In this document: in pieces, positions 1 through 5,927 of the stretch | Layout: every line of letters begins with the position of its first letter | Numbering within the stretch: position 1 is the stretch's first letter | Assembly: GCA_023427575.1 (NCBI GenBank) | Contig: JAEZAY010000444.1 | Location: 1 to 5,927, forward strand | Length of the DNA stretch: 5,927 nt | Reading direction: 5' to 3' | DNA from: Bacteroidota bacterium | Lineage (GTDB): Bacteria; Bacteroidota; Bacteroidia; Chitinophagales; Chitinophagaceae | Position numbers and translations under genes: made by a program | Notes under the pieces: generated by a model | Seen by the model: the letters and a program-made list of their open reading frames with translations, nothing else | What the model was told of the DNA's origin: nothing | Database searches by the model: none

Positions 1-589
1 CGGAGGCCAGTCCGACCGTATCTGCCAGCGAAAACTGCCGAACTCCTATTCCTTCCAACTTTGAAATCCAGGCCCTTACCAAATCCGGCGAGTACGCATC
101 ACCGTAAGGATTACCAAAACCCATCGAAATATAGACCAGCAGCTCTTTTCCGTTTTGGGTGCATAATTCAGCGATCTGCGCTACGGTTTGCAGCGATTGA
201 TTGGGGGTTGAATTTGTATTGCGGAGCTGAAAGGTTTCCGATATTGAAAAAGGGTAACCGAGGTATGAAATCTTTTCAAATTGAACGGCTTTCTCCGCGC
301 CGCGGAGATTGGCGACAATGGCCAGGAGTTTGGTTTGGCTTTCTTCCGGACGCAAACCCGCCAGCACTTCTTCCGTATCTGCCATCTGCGGAATAGCCCG
401 GGCCGAAACAAAGCTGCCAAAATCAAGTGCATAAAACCCCAGCTTCAATAAGAAATTTAAATACTCAATTTTTTGCGCTGTGGCAATGGGGGCTTTCCAG
501 CCCTGCATGGCATCACGGGGGCATTCGATCAAACGAACCGAAAGATCTTTTTCAGATGAAATTTTCTCCTGACTGATTCGGGTAGCCAT
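1..589 (-). CDS. Hydroxymethylglutaryl-CoA lyase family protein (N-terminal part; 3' end outside window)
   Basis: Translating the minus strand from ATG at 587-589 gives 196 uninterrupted residues running off the left edge. The sequence fits the DRE-TIM HMG-CoA lyase family, which cleaves 3-hydroxy-3-methylglutaryl-CoA to acetyl-CoA and acetoacetate in leucine breakdown. The first TIM-barrel strand carries ECPRDAMQGW (residues 22-31), matching the family PRDGLQ motif; Arg25 and Asp26 correspond to the catalytic Arg and metal-binding Asp. LDFGSFVSARAIPQMAD (55-71) matches the family IEATSFVS...PQM block, with Asp56 where Glu is usual. SMGFGNPYGD (155-164) and SLADTVGLAS (187-196) match the later SC.LGCPYEG and SLGDTIG blocks. 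The metal-binding His pair and the catalytic Cys loop lie beyond the window, so activity cannot be judged. The gene follows rlmB by 71 nt on the same strand, with a possible terminator between. No clear Shine-Dalgarno sequence is seen. A related acyltransferase/lyase of the same superfamily is the main alternative. Confidence 0.82.
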   Translation of the reverse strand, partial: MATRISQEKISSEKDLSVRLIECPRDAMQGWKAPIATAQKIEYLNFLLKLGFYALDFGSFVSARAIPQMADTEEVLAGLRPEESQTKLLAIVANLRGAEKAVQFEKISYLGYPFSISETFQLRNTNSTPNQSLQTVAQIAELCTQNGKELLVYISMGFGNPYGDAYSPDLVRAWISKLEGIGVRQFSLADTVGLAS

Positions 590-617
590 TAATGCAAATG
601 TGCAATTTTTCCCGCTC

Positions 618-652
618 TAAATAAAGCCGGCGGCAAAAACCCCGGCCCCGGC
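618..652 (-). terminator. Possible intrinsic terminator downstream of rlmB
   Basis: In the minus-strand transcript, just after the rlmB stop codon, GCCGG (648-652) can pair with CCGGC (626-630). The stem extends by three pairs (645-647 with 632-634) across one bulged base at 631, leaving a 10-nt loop. The stem is very GC-rich and is followed by TTTATTTA, a short, interrupted U-tract. It would end the NUDIX-rlmB transcript before the HMG-CoA lyase-like gene. The U-tract is weak, so this is a candidate only. Confidence 0.42.
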
Positions 653-660
653 AATTTGGA

Positions 661-1431
661 TTACCCGATCGCTTTCATTCGCTGCTTCATGGCTTCATAC
701 AGGATGATTCCGCTGGCAACAGAAACATTTAAAGAATCAAAGTCGCCACTCATGGGAATGGAAAATTTGCGGTCGGCCGCTTTCGATAGATAAGGCTGCA
801 CGCCTTTGTCTTCACTGCCCATAATGATACAGCAGGGTTCCGTAAGGTCAAGTTCGTAGAGTTTGTCGGGGGCTTTCATTTCCGAGCTGAATACGGGAAT
901 TCCGTTCAGGTGAAGATCGTCAACAGCTTTAAGAAGGCTGGGCACCCGGCATACATGAATTTTTTGCAGTGCACCTGCCGAAGCTTTCAGCGCTTCTTCG
1001 TTCAAAGCGCCTGTTCCTTTATCGGGAATGATGATGGCCTGGGCGCCGCAGCAGAGGGCTGTACGGGCGATACCGCCAATATTACGAACATCGGTAACCC
1101 CATCAAGCATTACAAATAGCGGAACCTGCGAATGGCTGATTACAAAATCGATTACCTGCTGCAAATCCATATAGTCTACCAGGGCCGTGATGGCAATACA
1201 TCCCTGGTGGTTGGCACGGGTCATGGCATTCAGTTTTTCCGCCGGCACCTGCTGAATGGGAATATTCTTCTCTTTCGCCAGCCTGCGGATGGCTCCAATA
1301 GAGTCGCCGCTCACATTCTGCTGAAATAAGATCTTGTCGATCGCCTGTCCCGATTCAATGGCTTCCACGATCGGCTGACGGCCAACTATAAGCGAAGTTT
1401 TATCCGAAGAGGGTTTATTTAATCCTGCCAT
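661..1431 (-). CDS. rlmB: 23S rRNA (guanosine-2'-O)-methyltransferase, RlmB/TrmH (SpoU) family
   Basis: This 256-residue protein has the two-domain plan of RlmB, which 2'-O-methylates a guanosine in the peptidyl-transferase region of 23S rRNA using S-adenosylmethionine. Residues 13-85 form the small substrate-binding domain (IVGRQPIVEAI at 15-25, then NHQGCIAI at 74-81). Residues 105-250 form the knotted SPOUT methyltransferase domain with all three SpoU motifs: motif 1 LDGVTDVRNIGGIARTA (109-125, key Asn117 and Arg123), motif 2 IIMGSEDKG (202-210, Glu207), and motif 3 IPMSGDFDSLNVSVASG (225-241, Ser233-Leu234-Asn235). The length fits the family (about 245-255). The ATG at 1429-1431 lies inside the end of the NUDIX gene, a 17-nt overlap in another frame that suggests translational coupling. 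The family and 2'-O-methyl chemistry are secure. The exact target nucleotide is inferred; a tRNA or other rRNA site is possible because SpoU paralogues look alike. Confidence 0.9.
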   Translation of the reverse strand: MAGLNKPSSDKTSLIVGRQPIVEAIESGQAIDKILFQQNVSGDSIGAIRRLAKEKNIPIQQVPAEKLNAMTRANHQGCIAITALVDYMDLQQVIDFVISHSQVPLFVMLDGVTDVRNIGGIARTALCCGAQAIIIPDKGTGALNEEALKASAGALQKIHVCRVPSLLKAVDDLHLNGIPVFSSEMKAPDKLYELDLTEPCCIIMGSEDKGVQPYLSKAADRKFSIPMSGDFDSLNVSVASGIILYEAMKQRMKAIG

Positions 1432-1984
1432 CCAGTATCATTAATTTAACTTTAAGAATTGCGGCGACGGAAATGGAATCTGTAATTTTTCCATCTTCCA
1501 CCATCCGGTATGCTTCCTCTAAAGAAAGCTTTTTTATCATCAGTTGTTCCGTTTCTTCTGGCTGCGACTGATGCTGTTCCAATTCTCTTGCAAGATAACA
1601 GATCCCAAATTCATCCGAAATAGAATTGGAAAGATGCATGGTAAAAAGTGTCGACCAGCTTTTAGCGCTCAGGCCGGTTTCTTCCAGCAGCTCGCGCCTG
1701 GCTGTTTCCAATGGGTCGGTTCCTGCCGGGCAGCCCCCTTCCGGAATTTCCCAGCTATACTGATTCAGGGTGAAACGGTACTGACCTACCAGGTAAGTAT
1801 TCAGTTCAGAATCGAGCGGAAGCACGCCCACGCCCAGATTTTTGAAGTGCACTTTCCCGTAAATGCCTTTCCCACCGCCGGGATTAATGATATCGTATTC
1901 CGTAACCGCAATCCAGGGATTTTCATATACCGGCTTCTCGCCCAATACGGTCCATGGATTATATTTCTCATCAATATCCTGCAT
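1415..1984 (-). CDS. NUDIX hydrolase, ADP-ribose pyrophosphatase-like, with an altered NUDIX box
   Basis: A 189-residue NUDIX protein. The family hydrolyses nucleoside diphosphates linked to another group, commonly ADP-ribose, using Mg2+ or Mn2+ held by the NUDIX-box glutamates. The box spans residues 83-105: Gly83, then RELLEETGL (97-105), whose Glu98, Glu101 and Glu102 are the expected metal ligands. The consensus Glu eight residues before that Arg is Thr89 here (codon ACC). The strand before the box, LVGQYRFTLNQYSWEIPEGG (65-84), is typical of ADP-ribose pyrophosphatase-like NUDIX proteins. However, the Pro usually found about 16 residues after the box in ADP-ribose pyrophosphatases is absent; the segment reads MHLSNSISDE (116-125). 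The substrate is therefore uncertain. The ATG at 1982-1984 is the only good N-terminal start and lies just after the metK terminator. The gene overlaps rlmB by 17 nt, so the two are probably co-transcribed. No functional link between them is evident beyond that. Confidence 0.88.
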   Translation of the reverse strand: MQDIDEKYNPWTVLGEKPVYENPWIAVTEYDIINPGGGKGIYGKVHFKNLGVGVLPLDSELNTYLVGQYRFTLNQYSWEIPEGGCPAGTDPLETARRELLEETGLSAKSWSTLFTMHLSNSISDEFGICYLARELEQHQSQPEETEQLMIKKLSLEEAYRMVEDGKITDSISVAAILKVKLMILDGRIK

Positions 1985-2000
1985 AGGCTTAATTCATATT

Positions 2001-2035
2001 AAAAATAAAAAACCTCCCCGGTGCTGAGGAGGTTT
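2001..2035 (-). terminator. Strong intrinsic terminator of metK
   Basis: In minus-strand transcripts leaving metK, AAACCTCC (2028-2035 read in reverse) pairs perfectly with GGAGGTTT (2010-2017), an 8-bp stem around a 10-nt loop. It is followed at once by the tract TTTATTTTT (2001-2009). It starts 18 nt after the metK stop codon and ends 16 nt before the NUDIX start codon. The hairpin with its U-tract is a textbook rho-independent terminator in this direction. On the plus strand the repeat is not followed by a comparable T-run, so it is not bidirectional. Confidence 0.9.
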
Positions 2036-2052
2036 GCTTTCTGTTTAAAAAG

Positions 2053-3306
2053 TTATTTTACCGAAAATGCCTTTTTAATTTTAGAAACGTAATCCAGCTT
2101 TTCCCAGGTAAACAATTCCACTTTTTTCTTCACCACTTTTCCGTCGGGAGAAACAAATGTTTTTTCAACCAGTTCCGGCTGACGGCCCATATGTCCGTAT
2201 GCTGCCGTTTCACTATAGATCGGGTTCCGGAGTTTCAAACGTTGTTCAATAAAGAAGGGACGCAGATCAAACACCTCCAGCAAAATGTTTGCAATTTCAC
2301 CATCGTTCATATCCACTTTTGCGGTTCCATAGGTATTAACGTAAAGACCCATTGGTTTGGCAACTCCGATGGCATAGGAAACCTGTACCAGCACTTCATC
2401 GCAAATGCCCGAGGCAACCAGGTTTTTGGCAATATGACGGGTTGCATAAGCAGCGGAACGATCCACTTTGGAAGGATCTTTTCCACTAAATGCACCGCCA
2501 CCATGGGCGCCCTTCCCTCCGTATGTATCCACAATAATCTTTCTGCCCGTTAAACCGGTATCGCCATGCGGACCTCCAATCACAAACTTTCCGGTAGGGT
2601 TAATATGATAATTGATATTTCCGTTAAACAGGTTTTTATACTTTTTGTATTTCGCTTTCACCCGGGGAATAAGAATATTGATAATATCCTCACGGATTTT
2701 CTTCTGCATTTTAACTTCCGTATCAAACTCATCATGTTGGGTAGACACTACGATCGCATCAATCCGCACCGGCTTGTTATTATCATCGTATTCCAGTGTA
2801 ACCTGGCTTTTTGCATCCGGCCGCAGATATTTGATCTGCTTGTTTTCGCGGCGGATGGCTGCCAGTTCCTGCAAAATCTTATGAGCGATATCGAGAGCCA
2901 GCGGCATATAATCTTCCGTTTCGTTGGTTGCGTAACCAAACATCATCCCCTGGTCGCCGGCGCCCTGTTCTTCTTTTGTTTTTCTGTCAACACCCTGGTT
3001 AATATCAGCCGACTGTTCATGTATAGCTGATAAAACCCCACAGGAGCTGGCTTCAAACATGTATTCACTTTTTGTATATCCGATTTTACGGATCACACCT
3101 CTTGCTATTTCCTGAACATCCAGATATGCCTTTGATTTTACCTCGCCGGCAAGCACTACCTGTCCGGTTGTTACCAGCGTTTCGCAAGCCACTTTAGACT
3201 GGGGGTCGAAAGCCAGGAAATTATCTATCAGCGCATCTGAAATCTGGTCGGCAACTTTGTCGGGATGGCCTTCTGAAACACTCTCTGAAGTAAACAAATA
3301 AGGCAT
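2053..3306 (-). CDS. metK: S-adenosylmethionine synthetase (methionine adenosyltransferase)
   Basis: This 417-residue cytosolic enzyme makes S-adenosylmethionine from ATP and L-methionine, releasing phosphate and diphosphate. The signature motifs are present. The N-terminal [19 protein letters not shown] (7-25) carries His14, Asp16 and Lys17. Glu42 sits at the potassium-site position. [12 protein letters not shown] (115-126) is PROSITE-type signature 1, with Asp118. GGGAFSGKD (269-277) is signature 2, the phosphate-binding loop, followed by Arg283. The protein is about 30 residues longer than E. coli MetK; the extra length appears to include a Lys-rich stretch around 199-224 ([10 protein letters not shown], then [11 protein letters not shown]), which from memory is also seen in other Bacteroidota MetK proteins. 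The ATG at 3304-3306 gives the canonical [17 protein letters not shown] start. A -7 promoter box lies about 50 nt upstream, and a strong terminator follows, so the gene looks monocistronic. The product supplies the methyl donor used by the neighbouring RlmB. Confidence 0.98.
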   Translation of the reverse strand: MPYLFTSESVSEGHPDKVADQISDALIDNFLAFDPQSKVACETLVTTGQVVLAGEVKSKAYLDVQEIARGVIRKIGYTKSEYMFEASSCGVLSAIHEQSADINQGVDRKTKEEQGAGDQGMMFGYATNETEDYMPLALDIAHKILQELAAIRRENKQIKYLRPDAKSQVTLEYDDNNKPVRIDAIVVSTQHDEFDTEVKMQKKIREDIINILIPRVKAKYKKYKNLFNGNINYHINPTGKFVIGGPHGDTGLTGRKIIVDTYGGKGAHGGGAFSGKDPSKVDRSAAYATRHIAKNLVASGICDEVLVQVSYAIGVAKPMGLYVNTYGTAKVDMNDGEIANILLEVFDLRPFFIEQRLKLRNPIYSETAAYGHMGRQPELVEKTFVSPDGKVVKKKVELFTWEKLDYVSKIKKAFSVK

Positions 3307-3355
3307 GTTGAAAATGAATTTTTTGATCGGATATTACCTGAAAAATTAGTCCGCG

Positions 3356-3363
3356 CAAAGATA
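3356..3363 (-). promoter_or_regulatory. metK promoter, Bacteroidota-type -7 box
   Basis: The minus strand reads TATCTTTG here, a perfect match to the Bacteroidota housekeeping -7 consensus TAnnTTTG. Transcription would start near 3349-3351, giving a leader of about 43-45 nt before the metK ATG. That is too short for a known SAM riboswitch plus expression platform. No TTG-type -33 element is found 17-23 bp upstream. A perfect 12-bp palindrome (3370-3381) occupies the spacer region instead. The match is seen directly; promoter activity is inferred. Confidence 0.62.
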
Positions 3364-3369
3364 AGCATC

Positions 3370-3381
3370 CGATTATAATCG
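3370..3381. repeat. Perfect 12-bp palindrome CGATTATAATCG beside the metK -7 box
   Basis: CGATTATAATCG equals its own reverse complement. It ends 7 bp upstream of the metK -7 box and overlaps the TAA stop (3373-3375) of the DUF4270 gene. Just beyond it is a second, odd-centred inverted repeat, GAATAA-A-TTATTC (3383-3395). The position between -7 and -33 would suit an operator for a dimeric regulator, but no binding protein is known from the sequence. AT-rich palindromes of this length can also occur by chance. Confidence 0.35.
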
Positions 3382-4800
3382 TGAATAAATTATTCGCAGT
3401 CGCAGCTTCTTATCCGGTTCTGCAAATGAGCCGCCTCCAACCACCACCCTGCCCGCGCTTACAAAAGGATTTACTACAAAAGTGAGCTTGGAAGAAGTAA
3501 CGGCGCCCTGCGGATTCATATAATACAGATGGGTCATGAATGGCGCGTATACCCGAAGATTATAGTTTGGCAAACGTTTCGTAACCATGCTCTGAACATA
3601 GCGGGTCATATTAAACACATACCGTTCGCCGGCATAATTTCCCCCAAAACCCGCAAGATCGTAAGAAGGCGGATCGGGAACAAAATCATTCCGGATAGTA
3701 AAGGCCGAATCTCCATTAGCAGAAACGGCATCCAGCATAAGATAGGCCGGCGGTCTCAAAACGTTTTCAGCAGCAGAAGGCAGTTTGTCGAGGATCAGTT
3801 CAGCTTTATGAATAACGCCATTGCTGAAAGTATCCAGAGCCGGAATTCTCAACAGACCGTATGAACCGGGTGAGGTTTGCAAATACAGTTTGTCATCATT
3901 GGGCTGCCCGTTATTCAGATAGTCCAGATATTGTCCGCCGGGGGTTCTTTCAATCAGGTTTGCATTCGGATCTACCAGGTAAACAAATGACGGCGCAATG
4001 GTATCTGTTTTACCATTATTAACCACCCGTACATGGAAGGTTAGAAATGTTTTGTTATTGTCGTTAATGCTGAAATAGGCAAGCGCATTTTTTAATGGCG
4101 AAGCCGCTTCATTTACACTGAGTCGAAACCCTTTGAACTTCGATTTAAAAATGGTGTCGTTCTTATATTCAGCGGTGGTGTCAAAGTTTACGAACCGGCG
4201 TCCGAAGGAAGTATCGAGGCGGATCCGGAGTTCATTGATGGTATTTACAGTGTCCTTCACTTTTGCATACCGGAGCGAATCATTCAGTGTTGTAAAATTC
4301 ACGGTTTTCGTTCCCAACACCTGGGGCAGCACGGCAAATGCCGGTGAATTCACCGGGTAAGTGGAATCTTTCTTAAAGGTGACTGCAGGATCAATCTCAT
4401 GTACTTCAAACTGCTGGATAGAATTTGAATCGCCATAGAGCCCTTTATAACTCATCGATAAAACCACCGAATCGATATAAACCGTATCGCGTTTAATGAA
4501 TGGATATGCGCCAAAAAGAGAAGGCTCCAGCGTGAAATATATCGAAGCCCGGGTTTTACCAAACTCCGGATCATTGTCAATTATTCCCAGTGCATGGTCC
4601 TGGGTATAAAAAACCCGGCTGGTATCATCAAACAAAAAGTTATTCGATTCAACATCAAAAATAGCCTGGAAAGTATTCACGTTATCTACCGCCGGAATCA
4701 GATCGCTGCCCAGATCGGTAGTATTTATTTTCTGGCAGGAAGTATAGATAAATATTAAAAGCAATGAACCTAGTAAAATCCGCGGGAACGTACTATTCAC
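3373..4800 (-). CDS. DUF4270 domain-containing lipoprotein
   Basis: This 475-residue protein has a lipoprotein signal peptide: a short N-terminus with Arg7, a hydrophobic core ILLGSLLLIFIY (8-19) and a lipobox ending TSC, making Cys22 the lipidated residue. The -3 position is Tyr rather than the usual Leu/Val/Ile, a mild deviation. The mature part begins QKINTTDLGSDLIPAVDNVN (23-42), which with the closing VVVGGGSFAEPDKKLRLRII region (about 453-470) is characteristic of the Bacteroidota DUF4270 family. The rest looks beta-rich, with many Tyr/Phe/Asp/Asn residues and no recognised catalytic motif. It is likely anchored in the outer membrane; no acidic surface-export signal directly follows the Cys, so which face it sits on is unclear. 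Translation starts at GTG (4798-4800): an in-frame TAA lies at 4828-4830, no ATG lies between, and a downstream start would remove the signal peptide. It follows the starch-synthase-like gene by 31 nt and is probably co-transcribed with it. The function is unknown. Confidence 0.87.
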   Translation of the reverse strand: MNSTFPRILLGSLLLIFIYTSCQKINTTDLGSDLIPAVDNVNTFQAIFDVESNNFLFDDTSRVFYTQDHALGIIDNDPEFGKTRASIYFTLEPSLFGAYPFIKRDTVYIDSVVLSMSYKGLYGDSNSIQQFEVHEIDPAVTFKKDSTYPVNSPAFAVLPQVLGTKTVNFTTLNDSLRYAKVKDTVNTINELRIRLDTSFGRRFVNFDTTAEYKNDTIFKSKFKGFRLSVNEAASPLKNALAYFSINDNNKTFLTFHVRVVNNGKTDTIAPSFVYLVDPNANLIERTPGGQYLDYLNNGQPNDDKLYLQTSPGSYGLLRIPALDTFSNGVIHKAELILDKLPSAAENVLRPPAYLMLDAVSANGDSAFTIRNDFVPDPPSYDLAGFGGNYAGERYVFNMTRYVQSMVTKRLPNYNLRVYAPFMTHLYYMNPQGAVTSSKLTFVVNPFVSAGRVVVGGGSFAEPDKKLRLRIIYSRL

Positions 4801-4831
4801 AAAATGGTTATAAGATAAGTGACAGAATTAG

Positions 4832-5644
4832 TTACTTGGCAAGGTCGTGATACAACTGCAAATAATCTGTTAAATCAGATTCCGCGTTATAAGCCAGAAC
4901 CTTCTTGCCGCGCACTTTACCGAACTCCTCCACCAGCTTTTTATCCACCTTTTCTGCTCCGAATGTAATGGCATCGGCATAGGCTGCGCCACCACGCATG
5001 ATCGAAGCATTGTTTGCTTCTTTAAACGGCTCCAGGTCCTTTTCCTTCAACGATCCGTTTATGTTGATCAGCTTGCTGAAATCGGGATCCAGTTTTTCCT
5101 TGAAGGTGGTGCTGTTTAAGGTATAGATAACTTTGCTGTGCGCAAATACGGGCTCTTTCTTATAAATTGTTTTCAGGTACAAAGGGATCAGCCCGGTCAT
5201 CCAGCCGCTGCAATGAATAATATCAGGAGGCCATCCGAATTTTTTTACGGTTTCAAGCGCGCCTTTACAAAAAAAGGTAGTTCTCAATCCATTGTCATCA
5301 AACCAGCTTTCGTCATCATCATTAAATATATGCTTGCGTTTGAAGAAATCTTCATTGTCGAGAAAGTATACCTGTAAGCGGGCATTGGGCAGCGAAGCTA
5401 CCTTTATCTGAAGCGGATAATCGTCATTATCGATCGAAACATTGATTCCTGATAGTCTAACCACTTCATGCAGCCGATGTCTACGCTCATTGATAATGCC
5501 GAAGCGGGGCATAATACAGCGAACTTCAAAACCCCCTTCATTGGCTTTAATAGCTAAACGGTTAACCACTTCTGAAAATTCCGTCAGCTCCAGATACGGA
5601 GACATTTCGTTCGCAATAAATAAAATCCTTTTCTTTGTCAGCAT
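4832..5644 (-). CDS. Starch/glycogen synthase N-domain homologue (GT5-like), single domain, probably not a glycogen synthase
   Basis: From ATG at 5642-5644 this encodes 270 residues resembling only the N-terminal Rossmann domain of GT5 starch/glycogen synthases: KRILFIANEMSPYLE (5-19), EVRCIMPRFGIINERRHRLHE (40-60), a central strand LQVYFLDNEDFF (90-101), and PPDIIHCSGWMTGLIPLYLK (139-158). Two features of an active synthase are missing. The nucleotide-sugar-binding KTGGL is replaced by ELTEF (19-23), a Lys-to-Glu change, and the usual HDW is SGW (146-148). The whole C-terminal GT-B domain, about 200 residues with the catalytic Arg/Lys/Glu set, is absent. The frame has no disruption and ends cleanly at TAA 4832-4834, so this is not a decayed gene; short proteins of this kind are, from general knowledge, common in Bacteroidota. 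An upstream in-frame ATG at 5699-5701 would add 19 residues, but the promoter box at 5681-5688 lies inside that extension and the family begins with the MLTKKRILF segment. The gene is divergent from panC and precedes the DUF4270 gene. The role is unknown. Confidence 0.85.
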   Translation of the reverse strand: MLTKKRILFIANEMSPYLELTEFSEVVNRLAIKANEGGFEVRCIMPRFGIINERRHRLHEVVRLSGINVSIDNDDYPLQIKVASLPNARLQVYFLDNEDFFKRKHIFNDDDESWFDDNGLRTTFFCKGALETVKKFGWPPDIIHCSGWMTGLIPLYLKTIYKKEPVFAHSKVIYTLNSTTFKEKLDPDFSKLININGSLKEKDLEPFKEANNASIMRGGAAYADAITFGAEKVDKKLVEEFGKVRGKKVLAYNAESDLTDYLQLYHDLAK

Positions 5645-5680
5645 TATTGGAAATGGGTTAAAACCAGTAAAAATTGTGTG

Positions 5681-5688
5681 CAAAGGTA
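5681..5688 (-). promoter_or_regulatory. Promoter -7 box of the GT5-like / DUF4270 unit; decides the start codon
   Basis: The minus strand reads TACCTTTG, a perfect match to TAnnTTTG, followed by CA as is common in Bacteroidota promoters. Transcription would begin near 5674-5676, about 30 nt before the ATG at 5644. This excludes the longer reading that starts at 5701 for transcripts from this promoter. No convincing -33 TTG is found at 17-23 bp; a TTG at 5699-5701 is only 10 bp away. Confidence 0.65.
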
Positions 5689-5697
5689 AGGTTTTTC

Positions 5698-5731
5698 CCA
5701 AAACTTTGGAGCCATAAGGCTTTGAAGCTCC
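5698..5731. repeat. Cluster of short inverted repeats in the divergent GT5-like / panC intergenic region
   Basis: The 102-bp gap between the divergent start codons contains several overlapping dyads: CCAAA-AC-TTTGG (5698-5709), AGCC-ATAA-GGCT (5710-5721), GCTT-TG-AAGC (5719-5728) and GGAGC...GCTCC (5708-5712 with 5727-5731). The middle two share bases and are mutually exclusive as RNA hairpins in a panC leader. The stems are only 4-5 bp. They could be operator half-sites or chance; no clear panC -7 box was found, the nearest being AAACTTTG at 5701-5708. Confidence 0.3.
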
Positions 5732-5746
5732 TCTTAAACCTATTGA

Positions 5747-5927
<181 letters not shown>

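Noticed and set aside
61..432. Open frames of 111 and 83 residues on the two strands near the left edge
   Set aside because: Both overlap the HMG-CoA lyase-like frame, which is continuous from 589 to the edge and has clear family motifs.
595..602. CACATTTG on the minus strand as a -7 box for the HMG-CoA lyase-like gene
   Set aside because: One mismatch to TAnnTTTG and no -33; it would place the transcription start at the ATG itself, so it is too weak to call.
1544..2002. 152-residue plus-strand open frame antisense to the NUDIX gene
   Set aside because: It covers the NUDIX gene in reverse, with no recognisable domain or promoter; a shadow frame.
2566..3030. 154-residue plus-strand open frame antisense to metK
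   Set aside because: It lies wholly within metK, which has strong family motifs. The antisense translation matches nothing recognisable and is expected as a shadow frame.
3307..3350. SAM riboswitch in the metK leader
   Set aside because: The predicted leader is only about 45 nt and shows no SAM-I or SAM-II type conserved core.
5645..5701. N-terminal 19-residue extension of the GT5-like protein from ATG at 5699-5701
   Set aside because: A perfect -7 box (5681-5688) lies inside the extension, and the conserved fold begins right after the ATG at 5644.

Overview
This 5.9 kb window reads as an ordinary chromosomal segment of a Bacteroidota bacterium, most likely close to Chitinophagaceae. Three things point there: a DUF4270-type lipoprotein next to a short, one-domain starch-synthase-like protein; Bacteroidota -7 promoter boxes (TAnnTTTG) upstream of two genes; and the lack of clear Shine-Dalgarno sequences. 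There are seven genes, two of them cut by the window edges. No mobile elements, CRISPR arrays, tRNA or rRNA genes were seen, and no intergenic gap exceeds about 105 bases.

Layout from left to right. (1) 1-589, minus: the N-terminal 196 residues of a hydroxymethylglutaryl-CoA lyase-family enzyme. (2) 661-1431, minus: rlmB-like 23S rRNA 2'-O-ribose methyltransferase (SpoU/TrmH family). It overlaps by 17 nt the end of (3) 1415-1984, minus: a NUDIX hydrolase resembling ADP-ribose pyrophosphatases. (4) 2053-3306, minus: metK, S-adenosylmethionine synthetase, with its own -7 box and a strong intrinsic terminator at 2001-2035. (5) 3373-4800, minus: a DUF4270 lipoprotein with a GTG start. (6) 4832-5644, minus: a 270-residue starch/glycogen-synthase N-domain homologue lacking the nucleotide-sugar-binding motif and the C-terminal domain. 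(7) 5747-5927, plus: the start of panC (pantoate--beta-alanine ligase), divergent from gene 6.

The minus-strand genes appear to form at least three transcription units: gene 6 with gene 5 (31-nt gap, one promoter at 5681-5688); metK alone; and NUDIX with rlmB, which are translationally overlapping. The HMG-CoA lyase-like gene follows a possible weaker terminator. One functional link is plausible: MetK makes S-adenosylmethionine, the methyl donor used by RlmB. That is general metabolism rather than a dedicated system.

No clearly new multi-gene system is visible. The least explained part is the two-gene unit of a probably non-catalytic starch-synthase-like protein and a DUF4270 lipoprotein. 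Smaller oddities are a NUDIX box with Thr in place of its first Glu, a terminator almost touching the NUDIX start codon, a perfect 12-bp palindrome beside the metK promoter, and clustered short inverted repeats between gene 6 and panC.
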